Below, piece by piece: positions 28,601 to 40,551 of a stretch of DNA of 64,000 bases. Positions within the stretch are counted from its first letter, which is position 1, and every line of letters starts with the position of its first letter. Source of the stretch: Odiellus spinosus (lineage: Eukaryota > Arthropoda > Arachnida > Opiliones > Phalangiidae); contig OY987238.1 of NCBI GenBank assembly GCA_963920705.1, positions 310,001-374,000 of the forward strand, written 5' to 3'. Below the pieces are notes generated by a model. That model saw only the letters and a list, made by a program, of their open reading frames with translations. It searched no databases and had not been told where the DNA came from. The position numbers and the translations under genes are program-made.

Positions 28601-30679
28601 TTCCCAAGTATAGATCCACAAATTTCCCAAGTATAGATCCACAAATTTCCCAAGTATAGATCCACAAATTTCCCAAGTATAGATCCACAAATTTCCCAAG
28701 TATAGATCCACAAATTTCCCAAGTATAGGTCCACAAATTTCCCAAGTATAGATCCACAAATTTCCCAAGTTTAGATCCACAAATTTCCCAAGTATAGATC
28801 CACAAATTTCCCAAGTATTGATCCACAAATTTCCCAAGTATAGATCCTCAAATTTCCCAAGTATAGATCCACAAATTTCCCAAGTATAGATCCACAAATT
28901 TCCCAAGTATAGATCCACGAATTTCCCAAGTATAGATCCACGAATTTCCCAAGTATAGATCCACAAATTTCCCAAGTATAGATCCACAAATTTCCCAAGT
29001 ATAGATCCACAAATTTTCCAAGTAAAGATCCACAAATTTCCCAAGTATTTATCCACAAATTTCCCAAATATAGATCCACAAATTTCCCAAGAATAGATCC
29101 ACAAATTTCCCACGTATAGAATCACAAATTTCCCAAGTATAGCTCAACAGATTTTCCAAGTATAGGTCCACAAATTTCCCAAGTATAGATCCACAAATTT
29201 CCCAAGTATAGATCCACAAATTTCCCAAGTATAGATCCACAAATTTCCCAAGTAAAGATCCACAAATTTCCCAAGTATTTATCCACAAATTTCCCAAGTA
29301 TAGATCCACAAATTTCCTAAGTAAAGATCCACAAATTTCCCAAGTATTTATCCACAAATTTCCCAAGTATAGATCCACAAATTTCCAAAGTATAGATCCA
29401 CAAATTTCCCAAGTATAGATCCACAAATTTCCCAAGTAAAGATCCAAAAATTTCCCAAGTATTTATCCACAGATTTCCCAAATATAGATCCACAAATTTC
29501 CCAAGTATAGTTCCACAAATTTCCCACGTATAGATTCACAAATTTCCCAAGTATAGCTCAACAAATTTTCCAAGTATAGGTCAACAAATTTTCCAAGTAT
29601 AGGTCCACAAATTTCCCAAGTATAGATCCACAAATTTCCCAAGTATAGATCCACAAACTTCCCAAGAAGAAATCCACAAATTTCCCGAGTATAGCTCCAC
29701 AAATTTCCCAAGTATAGATCCACAAATTTCCCAAGTAAAGATCCACAAATTTCCCAAGTATTTATCCACAAATTTCCCAAGTATGGATCCACAAATTTCC
29801 TAAGTAAAGATCCACAAATTTCCCAAGTATTTATCCACAAATTTCCCAAGTATTTATCCACAAATTTCCCAAGTATAGATCCACAAATTTTCGAAGTATA
29901 GATCCACAAATTTCCCAAGTAAAGATCCACAAATTTCCCAAGTATTTACGAATAAATTTCCCAAGTATTTATCCACAAATTTCTCAAGTATTTATCCACA
30001 AATTTCCCAAGTATTTATCCAAAAATTTCCCAAGTATAGATTTACAAATTTCCCAAGTATAGATTTACAAATTTCCCAAGTATAGATTTACAAATTTCCC
30101 AAGTATAGATTTACAAATTTCCCAAGTATAGATTTACAAATTTCCCAAGTAAAGATCCACAAATTTCCCAAGTATTTATCCACAAATTTCCCAAGTATAG
30201 ATCCACAAATTTCCAAAGTATAGATCCACAAATTTCCCAAGTATAGATCCACAAATTTCCCAAGTAAAGATCCACAAATTTCCCAAGTATTTATCCACAA
30301 ATTTCCCAAATATAGATCCACAAATTTCCCAAGTATAGTTCCACAAATTTCCCACGTATAGATTCACAAATTTCCCAAGTATAGCTCAACAAATTTTCCA
30401 AGTATAGGTCCACAAATTTCCCAAGTATAGATCCACAAATTTCCCAAGTATAGATCCACAAATTTCCCAAGTAGAAATCCACAAATTTCCCGAGTATAGA
30501 TCCACAAATTTCCCAAGTATAGATCCACAAATTTCCCAAGTAAAGATCCACAAATTTCCCAAGTATTTATCCACAAATTTCCCAAGTATAGATCCACAAA
30601 TTTCCTAAGTAAAGATCCACAAATTTCCCAAGTATTTATCCACAAATTTCCCAAGTATTTATCCACAAATTTCCCAAGT

Positions 30680-33600
30680 ATTGATCCACAAATTTTCGAA
30701 GTATAGATCCACAAATTTCCCAAGAAAAGATCCACAAATTTCCCAAGTATTTACGAATAAATTTCCCAAGTATTTATCCACAAATTTCTCAAGTATTTAT
30801 CCACAAATTTCCCAAGTATTTATCCAAAAATTTCCCAAGTATAGATTTACAAATTTCCCAAGTATAGATTTACAAATTTCCCAAGTATAGATTTACAAAT
30901 TTCCCAAGTATAGATTTACAAATTTCCCAAGTATAGATCCTCAAATTTCCCAAGTATAGATCCACAGATTTCCCAAGTATTTATCCACAAATTTCCCAAG
31001 TATTTATCCACAAATTTCCCAAGTATTTATCCACAAATTTCCCAAGTATAGATTTACAAATTTCCCAAGTATAGATCCACAAATTTCCCAAGTATAGATC
31101 CACAAATTTCCCAAGTATAGATCCACAAATTTCCCAAGTATAGAGACACAAATTTCCCAAGTATAGATCCACAAATTTTCGAAGTATAGATCTACAAATT
31201 TCCCAAGTAAAGATCCACAAATTTCTCAAGTATTTATCCACAAATTTCCCAAGTATTTATCCAAAAATTTCCCAAGTATAGATTTACAAATTTCCCAAGT
31301 ATAGATTTACAAATTTCCCAAGTATAGATCCACAAATTTCCCAAGTATAGATCCACAAATTTCCCAAGTATTTATCCACAAATTTCCCAAGTATTTATCC
31401 ACAAATTTCCCAAGTATAGATTTACAAATTTCCCAAGTATAGATCCACGAATTTCCTAAGTAAAGATCCACAAATTTCCCAAGTATTTATCCACAAATTT
31501 CCCAAGTATAGATCCACAAATTTCCAAAGTATAGATCCACAAATTTCCCAAGTAAAGATCCACAAATTTCCCAAGTATTTATCCACAAATTTCCCAAATA
31601 TAGATCCACAAATTTCCCAAGTATAGTTCCACAAATTTCCCACGTATAGATTCACAAATTTCCCAAGTATAGCTCAACAAATTTTCCAAGTATAGGTCCA
31701 CAAATTTCCCAAGTATAGATCCACAAATTTCCCAAGTATAGATCCACAAATTTCCCAAGTAGAAATCCACAAATTTCCCGAGTATAGATCCACAAATTTC
31801 CCAAGTATAGATCCACAAATTTCCCAAGTATAGATCCACAAATTTCCCAAGTAAAGATCCACAAATTTCCCAAGTATAGATCCACAAATTTCCTAAGTAA
31901 AGATCCACAAATTTCCCAAGTATTTATCCACAAATTTCCCAAGTATTTATCCACAAATTTCCCAAGTATAGATCTACAAATTTCCCAAGTATAGATCCAC
32001 AAATTTCCCAAGTATAGATCCACAAATTTCCCAAGTATAGATCCACAAATTTCCCAAGTATAGATCCACAAATTTCCCAAGTATAGATCCACAAATTTCC
32101 CAAGTATAGGTCCACAAATTTCCCAAGTATAGATCCACAAATTTCCCAAGTATAGATCCACAAATTTCCCAAGTATAGATCCACAAATTTCCCAAGTATT
32201 GATCCACAAATTTCACAAGTATAGATCCTCAAATTTCCCAAGTATAGATCCACAAATTTCCCAAGTATAGATCCACAAATTTCCAAGTATAGATCCACGA
32301 ATTTCCCAAGTATAGATCCACGAATTTCCCAAGTATAGATCCACAAATTTCCCAAGAATAGATCCACAAATTTCCCAAGTATAGATCCACAAATTTCCCA
32401 AGTAAAGATCCACAAATTTCCCAAGTATTTATCCACAAATTTCCCAAATATAGATCCACAAATTTCCCAAGAATAGATCCACAAATTTCCCACGTATAGA
32501 ATCACAAATTTCCCAAGTATAGCTCAACAGATTTTCCAAGTATAGGTCCACAAATTTCCCAAGTATAGATCCACAAATTTCCCAAGTATTTATCCACAAA
32601 TTTCCCAAGTATTGATCCACAAATTTTCGAAGTATAGATCCACAAATTTCCCAAGAAAAGATCCACAAATTTCCCAAGTATTTACGAATAAATTTCCCAA
32701 GTATTTATCCACAAATTTCTCAAGTATTTATCCACAAATTTCCCAAGTATTTATCCAAAAATTTCCCTAGTATAGATTTACAAATTTCCCAAGTATAGAT
32801 TTACAAATTTCCCAAGTATAGATTTACAAATTTCCCAAGTATAGATTTACAAATTTCCCAAGTATAGATCCTCAAATTTCCCAAGTATAGATCCACAGAT
32901 TTCCCAAGTATTTATCCACAAATTTCCCAAGTATTTATCCACAAATTTCCCAAGTATTTATCCACAAATTTCCCAAGTATAGATTTACAAATTTCCCAAG
33001 TATAGATCCACAAATTTCCCAAGTATAGATCCACAAATTTCCCAAGTATAGATCCACAAATTTCCCAAGTATAGAGACACAAATTTCCCAAGTATAGATC
33101 CACAAATTTTCGAAGTATAGATCCACAAATTTCCCAAGTAAAGATCCACAAATTTCTCAAGTATTTATCCACAAATTTCCCAAGTATTTATCCAAAAATT
33201 TCCCAAGTATAGATTTACAAATTTCCCAAGTATAGATTTACAAATTTCCCAAGTATAGATCCACAAATTTCCCAAGTATAGATCCACAAATTTCCCAAGT
33301 ATTTATCCACAAATTTCCCAAGTATTTATCCACAAATTTCCCAAGTATAGATTTACAAATTTCCCAAGTATAGATCCACGAATTTCCTAAGTAAAGATCC
33401 ACAAATTTCCCAAGTATTTATCCACAAATTTCCCAAGTATAGATCCACAAATTTCCAAAGTATAGATCCACAAATTTCCCAAGTAAAGATCCACAAATTT
33501 CCCAAGTATTTATCCACAAATTTCCCAAATATAGATCCACAAATTTCCCAAGTATAGTTCCACAAATTTCCCACGTATAGATTCACAAATTTCCCAAGTA

Positions 33601-34518
33601 TAGCTCAACAAATTTTCCAAGTATAGGTCCACAAATTTCCCAAGTATAGATCCACAAATTTCCCAAGTATAGATCCACAAATTTCCCAAGTAGAAATCCA
33701 CAAATTTCCCGAGTATAGATCCACAAATTTCCCAAGTATAGATCCACAAATTTCCCAAGTATAGATCCACAAATTTCCCAAGTAAAGATCCACAAATTTC
33801 CCAAGTATAGATCCACAAATTTCCTAAGTAAAGATCCACAAATTTCCCAAGTATTTATCCACAAATTTCCCAAGTATTTATCCACAAATTTCCCAAGTAT
33901 AGATCTACAAATTTCCCAAGTATAGATCCACAAATTTCCCAAGTATAGATCCACAAATTTCCCAAGTATAGATCCACAAATTTCCCAAGTATAGATCCAC
34001 AAATTTCCCAAGTATAGATCCACAAATTTCCCAAGTATAGGTCCACAAATTTCCCAAGTATAGATCCACAAATTTCCCAAGTATAGATCCACAAATTTCC
34101 CAAGTATAGATCCACAAATTTCCCAAGTATAGATCCACAAATTTCCCAAGTATTGATCCACAAATTTCACAAGTATAGATCCTCAAATTTCCCAAGTATA
34201 GATCCACAAATTTCCCAAGTATAGATCCACAAATTTCCAAGTATAGATCCACGAATTTCCCAAGTATAGATCCACAAATTTCCCAAGAATAGATCCACAA
34301 ATTTCCCAAGTATAGATCCACAAATTTCCCAAGTAAAGATCCACAAATTTCCCAAGTATTTATCCACAAATTTCCCAAATATAGATCCACAAATTTCCCA
34401 AGAATAGATCCACAAATTTCCCACGTATAGAATCACAAATTTCCCAAGTATAGCTCAACAGATTTTCCAAGTATAGGTCCACAAATTTCCCAAGTATAGA
34501 TCCACAAATTTCCCAAGT
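30680..34518. repeat. Tandem higher-order duplication, 1,931-bp unit
   Basis: Copy 1 runs from 30,680 to 32,610 and copy 2 from 32,611 to about 34,518. Each starts with a TATTGATCC monomer, then TTTTCGAAG and CCCAAGAAAAG. The offset is 1,931 bp at many points (30,981/32,912, 31,422/33,353, 31,579/33,510). Near 34,100-34,250 the second copy gains and loses whole monomers, so the offset briefly becomes 1,954. Confidence 0.75.
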
Positions 34519-37047
34519 ATAGATCCACAAATTTCCCAAGTATAGATCCACAAATTTCCCAAGTAAAGATCCACAAATTTCCCAAGTATTTATCCACAAA
34601 TTTCCCAAGTATAGATCCACAAATTTCCTAAGTAAAGATCCACAAATTTCCCAAGTATAGATCCACAAATTTCCAAAGTATAGATCCACAAATTTCCCAA
34701 GTATAGATCCACAAATTTCCCAAGTAAAGATCCACAAATTTCCCAAGTATTTATCCACAAATTTCCCAAATATAGATCCACAAATTTCCCAAGTATAGTT
34801 CCACAAATTTCCCGCGTATAGATTCACAAATTTCCCAAGTATAGCTCAACAAATTTTCCAAGTATAGGTCCACAAATTTCCCAAGTATAGATCCACAAAT
34901 TTCCCAAGTATAGATCCACAAATTTCCCAAGTAGAAATCCACAAATTTCCCGAGTATAGATCCACAAATTTCCCAAGTATAGATCCACAAATTTCCCAAG
35001 TATAGATCCACAAATTTCCCAAGTAAAGATCCACAAATTTCCCAAGTATTTATCCACAAATTTCCCAAGTATAGATCCACAAATTTCCTAAGTAAAGATC
35101 CACAAATTTCCCAAGTATTTATCCACAAATTTCCCAAGTATTTATCCACAAATTTCCCAAGTATAGATCCACAAATTTTCGAAGTATAGATCCACAAATT
35201 TCCCAAGTAAAGATCCACAAATTTCCCAAGTATTTACGAATAAATTTCCCAAGTATTTATCCACAAATTTCTCAAGTATTTATCCACAAATTTCCCAAGT
35301 ATTTATCCAAAAATTTCCCAAGTATAGATTTACAAATTTCCCAAGTATAGATTTACAAATTTCCCAAGTATAGATTTACAAATTTCCCAAGTATAGATTT
35401 ACAAATTTCCCAAGTATAGATCCACAAATTTCCCAAGTATAGATCCACAGATTTCCCAAGTATTTATCCACAAATTTCCCAAGTATTTATCCACAAATTT
35501 CCCAAGTATTTATCCACAAATTTCCCAAGTATAGATTTACAAATTTCCCAAGTATAGATCCACAAATTTCCCAAGTATAGATCCACAAATTTCACAAGTA
35601 TAGAGACACAAATTTCCCAAGTATAGATCCACAAATTTTCGAAGTATAGATCCACAAATTTCCCAAGTAAAGATCCACAAATTTCCCAAGTATTTACGAA
35701 TAAATTTCCCAAGTATTTATCCACAAATTTCTCAAGTATTTATCCACAAATTTCCCAAGTATTTATCCAAAAATTTCCCAAGTATAGATTTACAAATTTC
35801 CCAAGTATAGATTTACAAATTTCCCAAGTATAGATCCACAAATTTCCCAAGTATAGATCCACAAATTTCCCAAGTATTTATCCACAAATTTCCCAAGTAT
35901 TTATCCACAAATTTCCCAAGTATAGATTTACAAATTTCCCAAGTATTTATCCACAAATTTCCCAAATATAGATCCACAAATTTCCCAAGAATAGATCCAC
36001 AAATTTCCCACGTATAGAATCACAAATTTCCCAAGTATAGCTCAACAGATTTTCCAAGTATAGGTCCACAAATTTCCCAAGTATAGATCCACAAATTTCC
36101 CAAGTATAGATCCACAAATTTCCCAAGTATAGATCCACAAATTTCCCAAGTAAAGATCCACAAATTTCCCAAGTATTTATCCACAAATTTCCCAAGTATA
36201 GATCCACAAATTTCCAAAGTATAGATCCACAAATTTCCCAAGTATAGATCCACAAATTTCCCAAGTAAAGATCCACAAATTTCCCAAGTATTTATCCACA
36301 AATTTCCCAAATATAGATCCACAAATTTCCCAAGTATAGTTCCACAAATTTCCCACGTATAGATTCACAAATTTCCCAAGTATAGCTCAACAAATTTTCC
36401 AAGTATAGGTCCACAAATTTCCCAAGTATAGATCCACAAATTTCCCAAGTATAGATCCACAAATTTCCCAAGTAGAAATCCACAAATTTCCCGAGTATAC
36501 ATCCACAAATTTCCCAAGTATAGATCCACAAATTTCCCAAGTAAAGATCCACAAATTTCCCAAGTATTTATCAACAAATTTCCCAAGTATAGATCCACAA
36601 ATTTCCTAAGTAAAGATCCACAAATTTCCCAAGTATTTATCCACAAATTTCCCAAGTATTTATCCACAAATTTACCAAGTATTTATCCACAAATTTCCCA
36701 AGTATAGATTTACAAATTTCCCAGGTATAGATCCACAAATTTCCCAAGTATAGATCCACAAATTTCCCAAGTATAGATCCACAAATTTCCCAAGTATAGA
36801 TCCACCAATTTCCCAAGTATAGATCCACAAATTTCCCAAGTATAGGTCCACAAATTTCCCAAGTATAGATCCACAAATTTCCCAAGTATAGATCCACAAA
36901 TTTCCCAAGTATAGATCCACAAATTTCCCAAGTATTGATCCACAAATTTCCCAAGTATAGATCCTCAAATTTCCCAAGAATAGATCCACAAATTTCCCAA
37001 GTATAGATCCACAAATTTCCCAAGTATTTACGAATAAATTTCCCAAG

Positions 37048-37049
37048 TA
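37048..37049. other. TA target-site duplication, left
   Basis: The satellite reads CCCAAGTA immediately before the element's GGGTCAGT end. With the TA at 40,592-40,593 it forms the two-base duplication characteristic of Tc1/mariner-superfamily integration. Removing the element and one TA leaves CCCAAGTATTTATCC, an intact family B monomer. Confidence 0.9.
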
Positions 37050-37073
37050 GGGTCAGTCCCCCTATTATCGGAC
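37050..37073. repeat. Left terminal inverted repeat (24 bp)
   Basis: Begins GGGTCAGTCCCC and ends TATTATCGGAC. It matches the reverse complement of 40,568-40,591 at all 24 positions. The ends diverge immediately inside: ACATTATG on the left against GCCCCTA on the right. Confidence 0.95.
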
Positions 37074-37237
37074 ACATTATGAAAAAATAGCTTTTAACAG
37101 CAGCCAAATGGCAAAGAGCCTTTGCAAGACTGATAAGTATGTAATTTGAAACTTTTTACTCCTGATAGTATAGAAAAAAACACGAAAAAAACCTAAAACG
37201 TAGTCATAAATTAAGAATTAAATTGACTAGTAAGATA

Positions 37238-37438
37238 CCCTATTATCGGACGTTTGGATGATGAATCGGACACACCTGGTCCACTTATCGGACACGCTAC
37301 CCTTGAATCGGACAGTAGGAGTTAAGAACCGGACAAAGGGACTTTAGAATCGGACGGTAGGAGTTAAGAACCGGACAAAGGGACTTTAGAATCGGACACC
37401 CTGTATTGTAACCGGACAAAGGTCCCTTAAATTCGGAC
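37238..37438. repeat. Phased subterminal CGGAC repeat array
   Basis: Ten CGGAC motifs start at 37,247, 37,267, 37,289, 37,309, 37,330, 37,351, 37,372, 37,393, 37,413 and 37,434. Spacings are 20, 22, 20, 21, 21, 21, 21, 20 and 21 bp, or about two turns of B-DNA, so every motif would lie on the same face of the helix. The preceding bases are mostly AAT, TAT or AAC. The same core ends both terminal repeats (37,069 and its inverse at 40,568). Multiple subterminal transposase sites are known in other DNA transposons. That role here is inferred. Confidence 0.8.
37313..37396. repeat. 42-bp tandem duplication within the subterminal array
   Basis: The stretch GTAGGAGTTAAGAACCGGAC, followed by AAAGGGACTTTAGAATCGG, occurs twice with a 42-bp period (37,309 to 37,351 to 37,393). 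The only visible difference is one base at the start of each copy. Duplicating 42 bp preserves the 21-bp phasing, so the array may have grown by two-site steps. Confidence 0.85.
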
Positions 37439-37591
37439 AGATATACACGTGTTCAAAAATGGTTACAATTTCCCAAAAATTGCGATACCAAACATTCGTT
37501 TCAGTCACGCTTTTTTGAAGGGATGGTAAATTACCAACCGGATCCCATGTTTTAGGCTTATTTTAAAGATTAAAAACTCAATAAAATTAAC

Positions 37592-37613
37592 TTTATTTTT
37601 TTAGAAGTTTATT
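37592..37613 (-). terminator. Putative polyadenylation signals of the transposase gene
   Basis: Read on the minus strand, AATAAA occurs at 37,613-37,608, about 33 bases past the stop codon, and again at 37,597-37,592. Both are canonical hexamers placed where a short 3' untranslated region would end. The surrounding A/T richness makes chance matches possible. Confidence 0.5.
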
Positions 37614-37646
37614 AAAGAACTTTAGGAACTTTTATATAAAAACGGC

Positions 37647-40432
37647 TTAGGTAGGCCTATCACATGTTAAACACATATAAAAAAAAATATCACCCGTTAC
37701 ATTGGAGCATTTTTGGCAAACATATTTTGCACAAACTTCACATTTGTACCAAGTTTCATTTTTCTTTCGCTTGCTGTACAAGTTGGTGCACAGCTTGCAC
37801 CGTAAACCTCTTGGTATTTTATTTTTAGTGTCCGCTTCTTTTTGAGCTAATTTAGCCAAACGCTCCTGCCTCTTCTTCTCACGCAGAAGTTTTCTTTCTT
37901 CCGCTTCTCTCTGAAGTTTTTCTTTTTCAGCCTTCTTCTTCCGAAGAAACGAAACGCACTCTTCGCTCGTAAGGTGCTGGGGCATGGCGGCTTTGGATTT
38001 TTTGGTCTTTGTGGGTGGGGTTTTTCTTTGGGGAATATTCAGAATTCCTTCAAAGAGAATAGGATTTTGAATTTCATTTGAGGTGACGGCACTTGAAACA
38101 GAATTAGAAGCGGGTACTTCTGGGTAAACTAGTAAATCTTGCAAACTGGCTTGAGGTGTAGCGTTTGCAACACTAAAGGAAGAAGTGCCTGGTTGTCTTA
38201 TCAGATCCGTTGAAGTATTTCTAATTGATTGCTCTTCATAAATTATCGTGTCGCTCGATGAACTACTAAAATCTTCCTCGAAAATATCGAAAAGAACACC
38301 AGCTGGAAGTTCCATGGCAATTGACTGTTTTTGGCCATTTTGTATCTCAGAAAGTTTACTATTTTCGCACAGAGCAGGCTCAAGCGAGTTAGAGTTCTCT
38401 TCATTAGATCCTCTATTTGAAGTAGAAGCACCGACATTGATGTCTTTTTCATTGATCGGCATCGAATGAACTGAAACTCCTGTTCCGGAATTTATTGAAG
38501 CGACTTCATTGTTGGCTCCATATATCTCATTACGCGAGATGGCCATCTTTAATATTCTCCACGAATCGTACAACGGTTCAGCGATATCATATTGTTCCTC
38601 GAGCATCGTTTGGAATTCGGAAACTTTCTTCGATCCTAACATCGCCTCCATCGCTTTCAATATTCTGAGAGTGTTCGGTACTTCGGACGAATTCATTGGA
38701 TTTGATTCTGGCATTTCTTGACCTCTCAGATTGCGTTCTGCCAGGGGGTGATGAGTTTCTGGATTTGGTGCTTTTTTGGCGAAAACAAGAGACGCTTGGA
38801 GCTTCGTTTCGTCTATGGCCTTTCGGTTTACCGGATACACACCCGAGGCTCTAAACCCATTCATAATAACTTGAGAGTTGGTAGACCTATGCCAACACTG
38901 TTTAAAAATCCTCGCAAAATTCTTGGTTGTTGGAATTTCCCCAGGATTATTGGTTAAAAATTCTTGCACAACCGCCTTCCAATTGGTCTTGATGCTTTTG
39001 AAAAATGAGACGTCCAGAGGTTGAGTTATGTGAGAAGCGTGTGGGGGAAGGCAATATATTTCGATAGAGTTTTCTCGACAGAAATCGCTCGTATCCAAAC
39101 TAAGGTGACTAGAATGGCCATCTAGAACGAGCACAACTGGTCGTTCGGGTGGAATTGACTTAGTAAAATGGTTCACAATCCACCCGTGGAATATTTCTGT
39201 GGTCATCCATCCATTCTTGGATAAGGCAAAGCGAGACCCATCTACACCCCCTTCGAGTGGATTAAATGGAAGTCGAATTCCACTAAAAACGTGAAAGGGT
39301 GGAATTACGGCACCAGAAGCGGAAGCCGCGCATAACGTTGTGATTTGGGTTTTATTATTTCCTGTTATTTGCAAGACGTTTCTGTGGGTCTTTTCGGCTA
39401 AAACCTTTCCGGTTTTAGGGCACAATGTAAAACCAGTTTCATCGGCATTCCATACACGATTTGCGGCTCCTTCCATCATGTTCATGTTTATTATAAATCG
39501 CTGATATTTTGTAAACCATTCATCCATCTTTTCGCTGGTACAGGATTGTGCCCTTGCAATTTGGAGTGGTTCGGGGGTTTTTAATTTTACATCAGGATGC
39601 CTTTTAAGAAATCCCTGCCACCAATGCTTGCCAGGAACTCCATCTTTAAATGGATTTTTCCTTTTCGATTTATTCAAAAGTTCCTTAATTTTGCTGGCTA
39701 TCTGAGCTTTGGTTTGGCCGTATCCGATTAAAGTCATTTTTTTGGCCCACTCGCACAGTTTTCGTTCTTCTTCGTAAGATAAAATGGTTTTCTTACCAGG
39801 TTTAATTTTAAGTGGGGTTTTCAAAGTCGCTTTGTCGTGTAGTGTTTGACGAGGAACTTTGTATAGTTTTGAAGCAGCTCTTACACTTCTAGTTCCATTC
39901 TGAACATCAGTCACTGCTTTTTGCATGTTATCCTCATTCCACAGCAAGCGGCGGCGCTTCTGGGCTATTTTTATTAATGAATATAAACATGAAACTTCCA
40001 GACTCGTACATTAATTTTTAGTTTGCTATTTTACTCGAAAACATCTTTAAAAGCTCTGATGTACTCTTACTAAAATCGGAAAACTGCTATAACTACTTTG
40101 ATACTAAACGTAGGGCTATAAAATTTCTTAATCTCGGACGGACAGCGAGCCCAAAAACTATAAACAACGTGTCCGATAATAGGGTTTCAAGTCTTAAAAT
40201 ATATCTACTGAAGTTTTCGCAATAACAAAGTTTTAGCCAAGGCTTAAGGTAGAAATGTATAGATAAAGATTCAGGCTTTCTAGCGATACCAAAAATATTT
40301 AATTGGCTTCCGCTTAAAAACTTCAAAACATGTTTTCAAATTTTGGGGGAAAGCAATTTCCACCCCTTCTTAATTTTCAAACAAACCAAAAATTAGCATA
40401 CCTGGTTCGGTGACGCATTCCTCGTCATCCAT
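37647..40432 (-). CDS. Pogo/Tigger-like DDE transposase, two-exon model, about 782 aa
   Basis: Exon 2 is 39,964-37,647 (stop TAA at 37,649-37,647). Inferred exon 1 is 40,432-40,402 and encodes MDDEECVTEP. Exon 2 has no in-frame ATG upstream of codon 24 of the spliced protein, and the frame is open back to a TAA, so an upstream exon is needed. The splice joins in frame to give AQKRRRLLWNED, with a basic run resembling a nuclear localisation signal. Domains in spliced numbering: psq-type helix-turn-helix at about 20-60 (RAASKLYKVPRQTLHDK); second, CENP-B/Tc5-type DNA-binding region at about 75-150; DDE_1 catalytic core at about 155-390 with D185 (WNADETGF), D292 (VLDGHSSH) and D328 (QPLDV), a DD35D spacing. 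A low-complexity Ser/Asn-rich linker and a charged Lys/Glu/Arg helix follow. Four CxxC pairs lie at about 733-778. All three catalytic Asp are present and no stop interrupts the frame. It should cut and paste the element in the nucleus by binding its ends. Confidence 0.88.
39965..40401 (-). other. Predicted intron of the transposase gene (437 bp)
   Basis: On the minus strand the donor is CCAG/GTATGC at 40,402/40,401 and the acceptor is AAATAG/CC at 39,965/39,964. Exon 1 leaves one base (G) that pairs with CC to make a GCC codon, so phase is kept. The tract before the acceptor is T-rich further upstream but A-rich in its last ten bases, which makes this acceptor weak. The intron includes a 14-bp subterminal motif at 40,171 and a meaningless open frame (40,093-40,326). 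An alternative is that the ATA just before GCC CAG AAG is a mutated ATG start. Confidence 0.6.
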
Positions 40433-40551
40433 GGCGTCGCGTCTCTTAAAATTAATCTAATACGTAGATGGCATTACGGTCTTTCAAAAAATGTAACTTT
40501 TGTGGGTTTTATTTAATAGAAAAATATTATAAAAAAATAAAAAATAAAACT
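40433..40551 (-). promoter_or_regulatory. Likely promoter and 5' untranslated region of the transposase
   Basis: This is the only space between the right terminal repeats and the predicted start codon, so the promoter should lie here. An A/T-rich tract contains TATAAT on the minus strand at 40,531-40,526, about 94 bases before the ATG. In such A/T-rich DNA this is weak evidence for a TATA box. Confidence 0.25.

Larger units (their letters stand above)
15635..37049. repeat. 23-bp satellite array, family B (left block)
   Basis: Head-to-tail array of a 23-bp monomer reading ATCCACAAATTTCCC then AAGTATAG. Frequent variants have TATTTATCC, TAAAGATCC, TATAGATTT, ATCCACGAA or ATTTTCGAAG. A rare monomer with TATTTACGAATAAATTTCCC recurs many times (for example near 15,791, 16,021, 17,582, 18,051, 25,757, 29,943, 35,231 and 37,025) and works as a higher-order marker. 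The first 700 bp (about 15,635-16,350) are more heterogeneous than the rest. No gene, RNA or element is visible in this 21-kb stretch. Open frames on the minus strand, up to about 270 codons near 27,324-28,136, come from the repeat itself. Confidence 0.97.

Noticed and set aside
30681..30890. Plus-strand open frame of 69 codons in the satellite
   Set aside because: It arises only because several adjacent monomers lack the usual TAG of TATAGATCC. It encodes the same kind of 23-residue repeat and has no gene features.
36637..37107. Open frame of 156 codons spanning the left transposon boundary
   Set aside because: It starts in the element's end and runs into satellite. It is a fusion of noncoding transposon sequence with the stop-free repeat, not a gene.
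38248..38957. Open frames on the plus strand and one in another minus frame, inside the transposase gene
   Set aside because: Shadows of the transposase coding sequence with no recognisable protein similarity.
40093..40326. 77-codon open frame upstream of the transposase
   Set aside because: It lies wholly within the predicted intron, has no recognisable domain and does not join the main frame.
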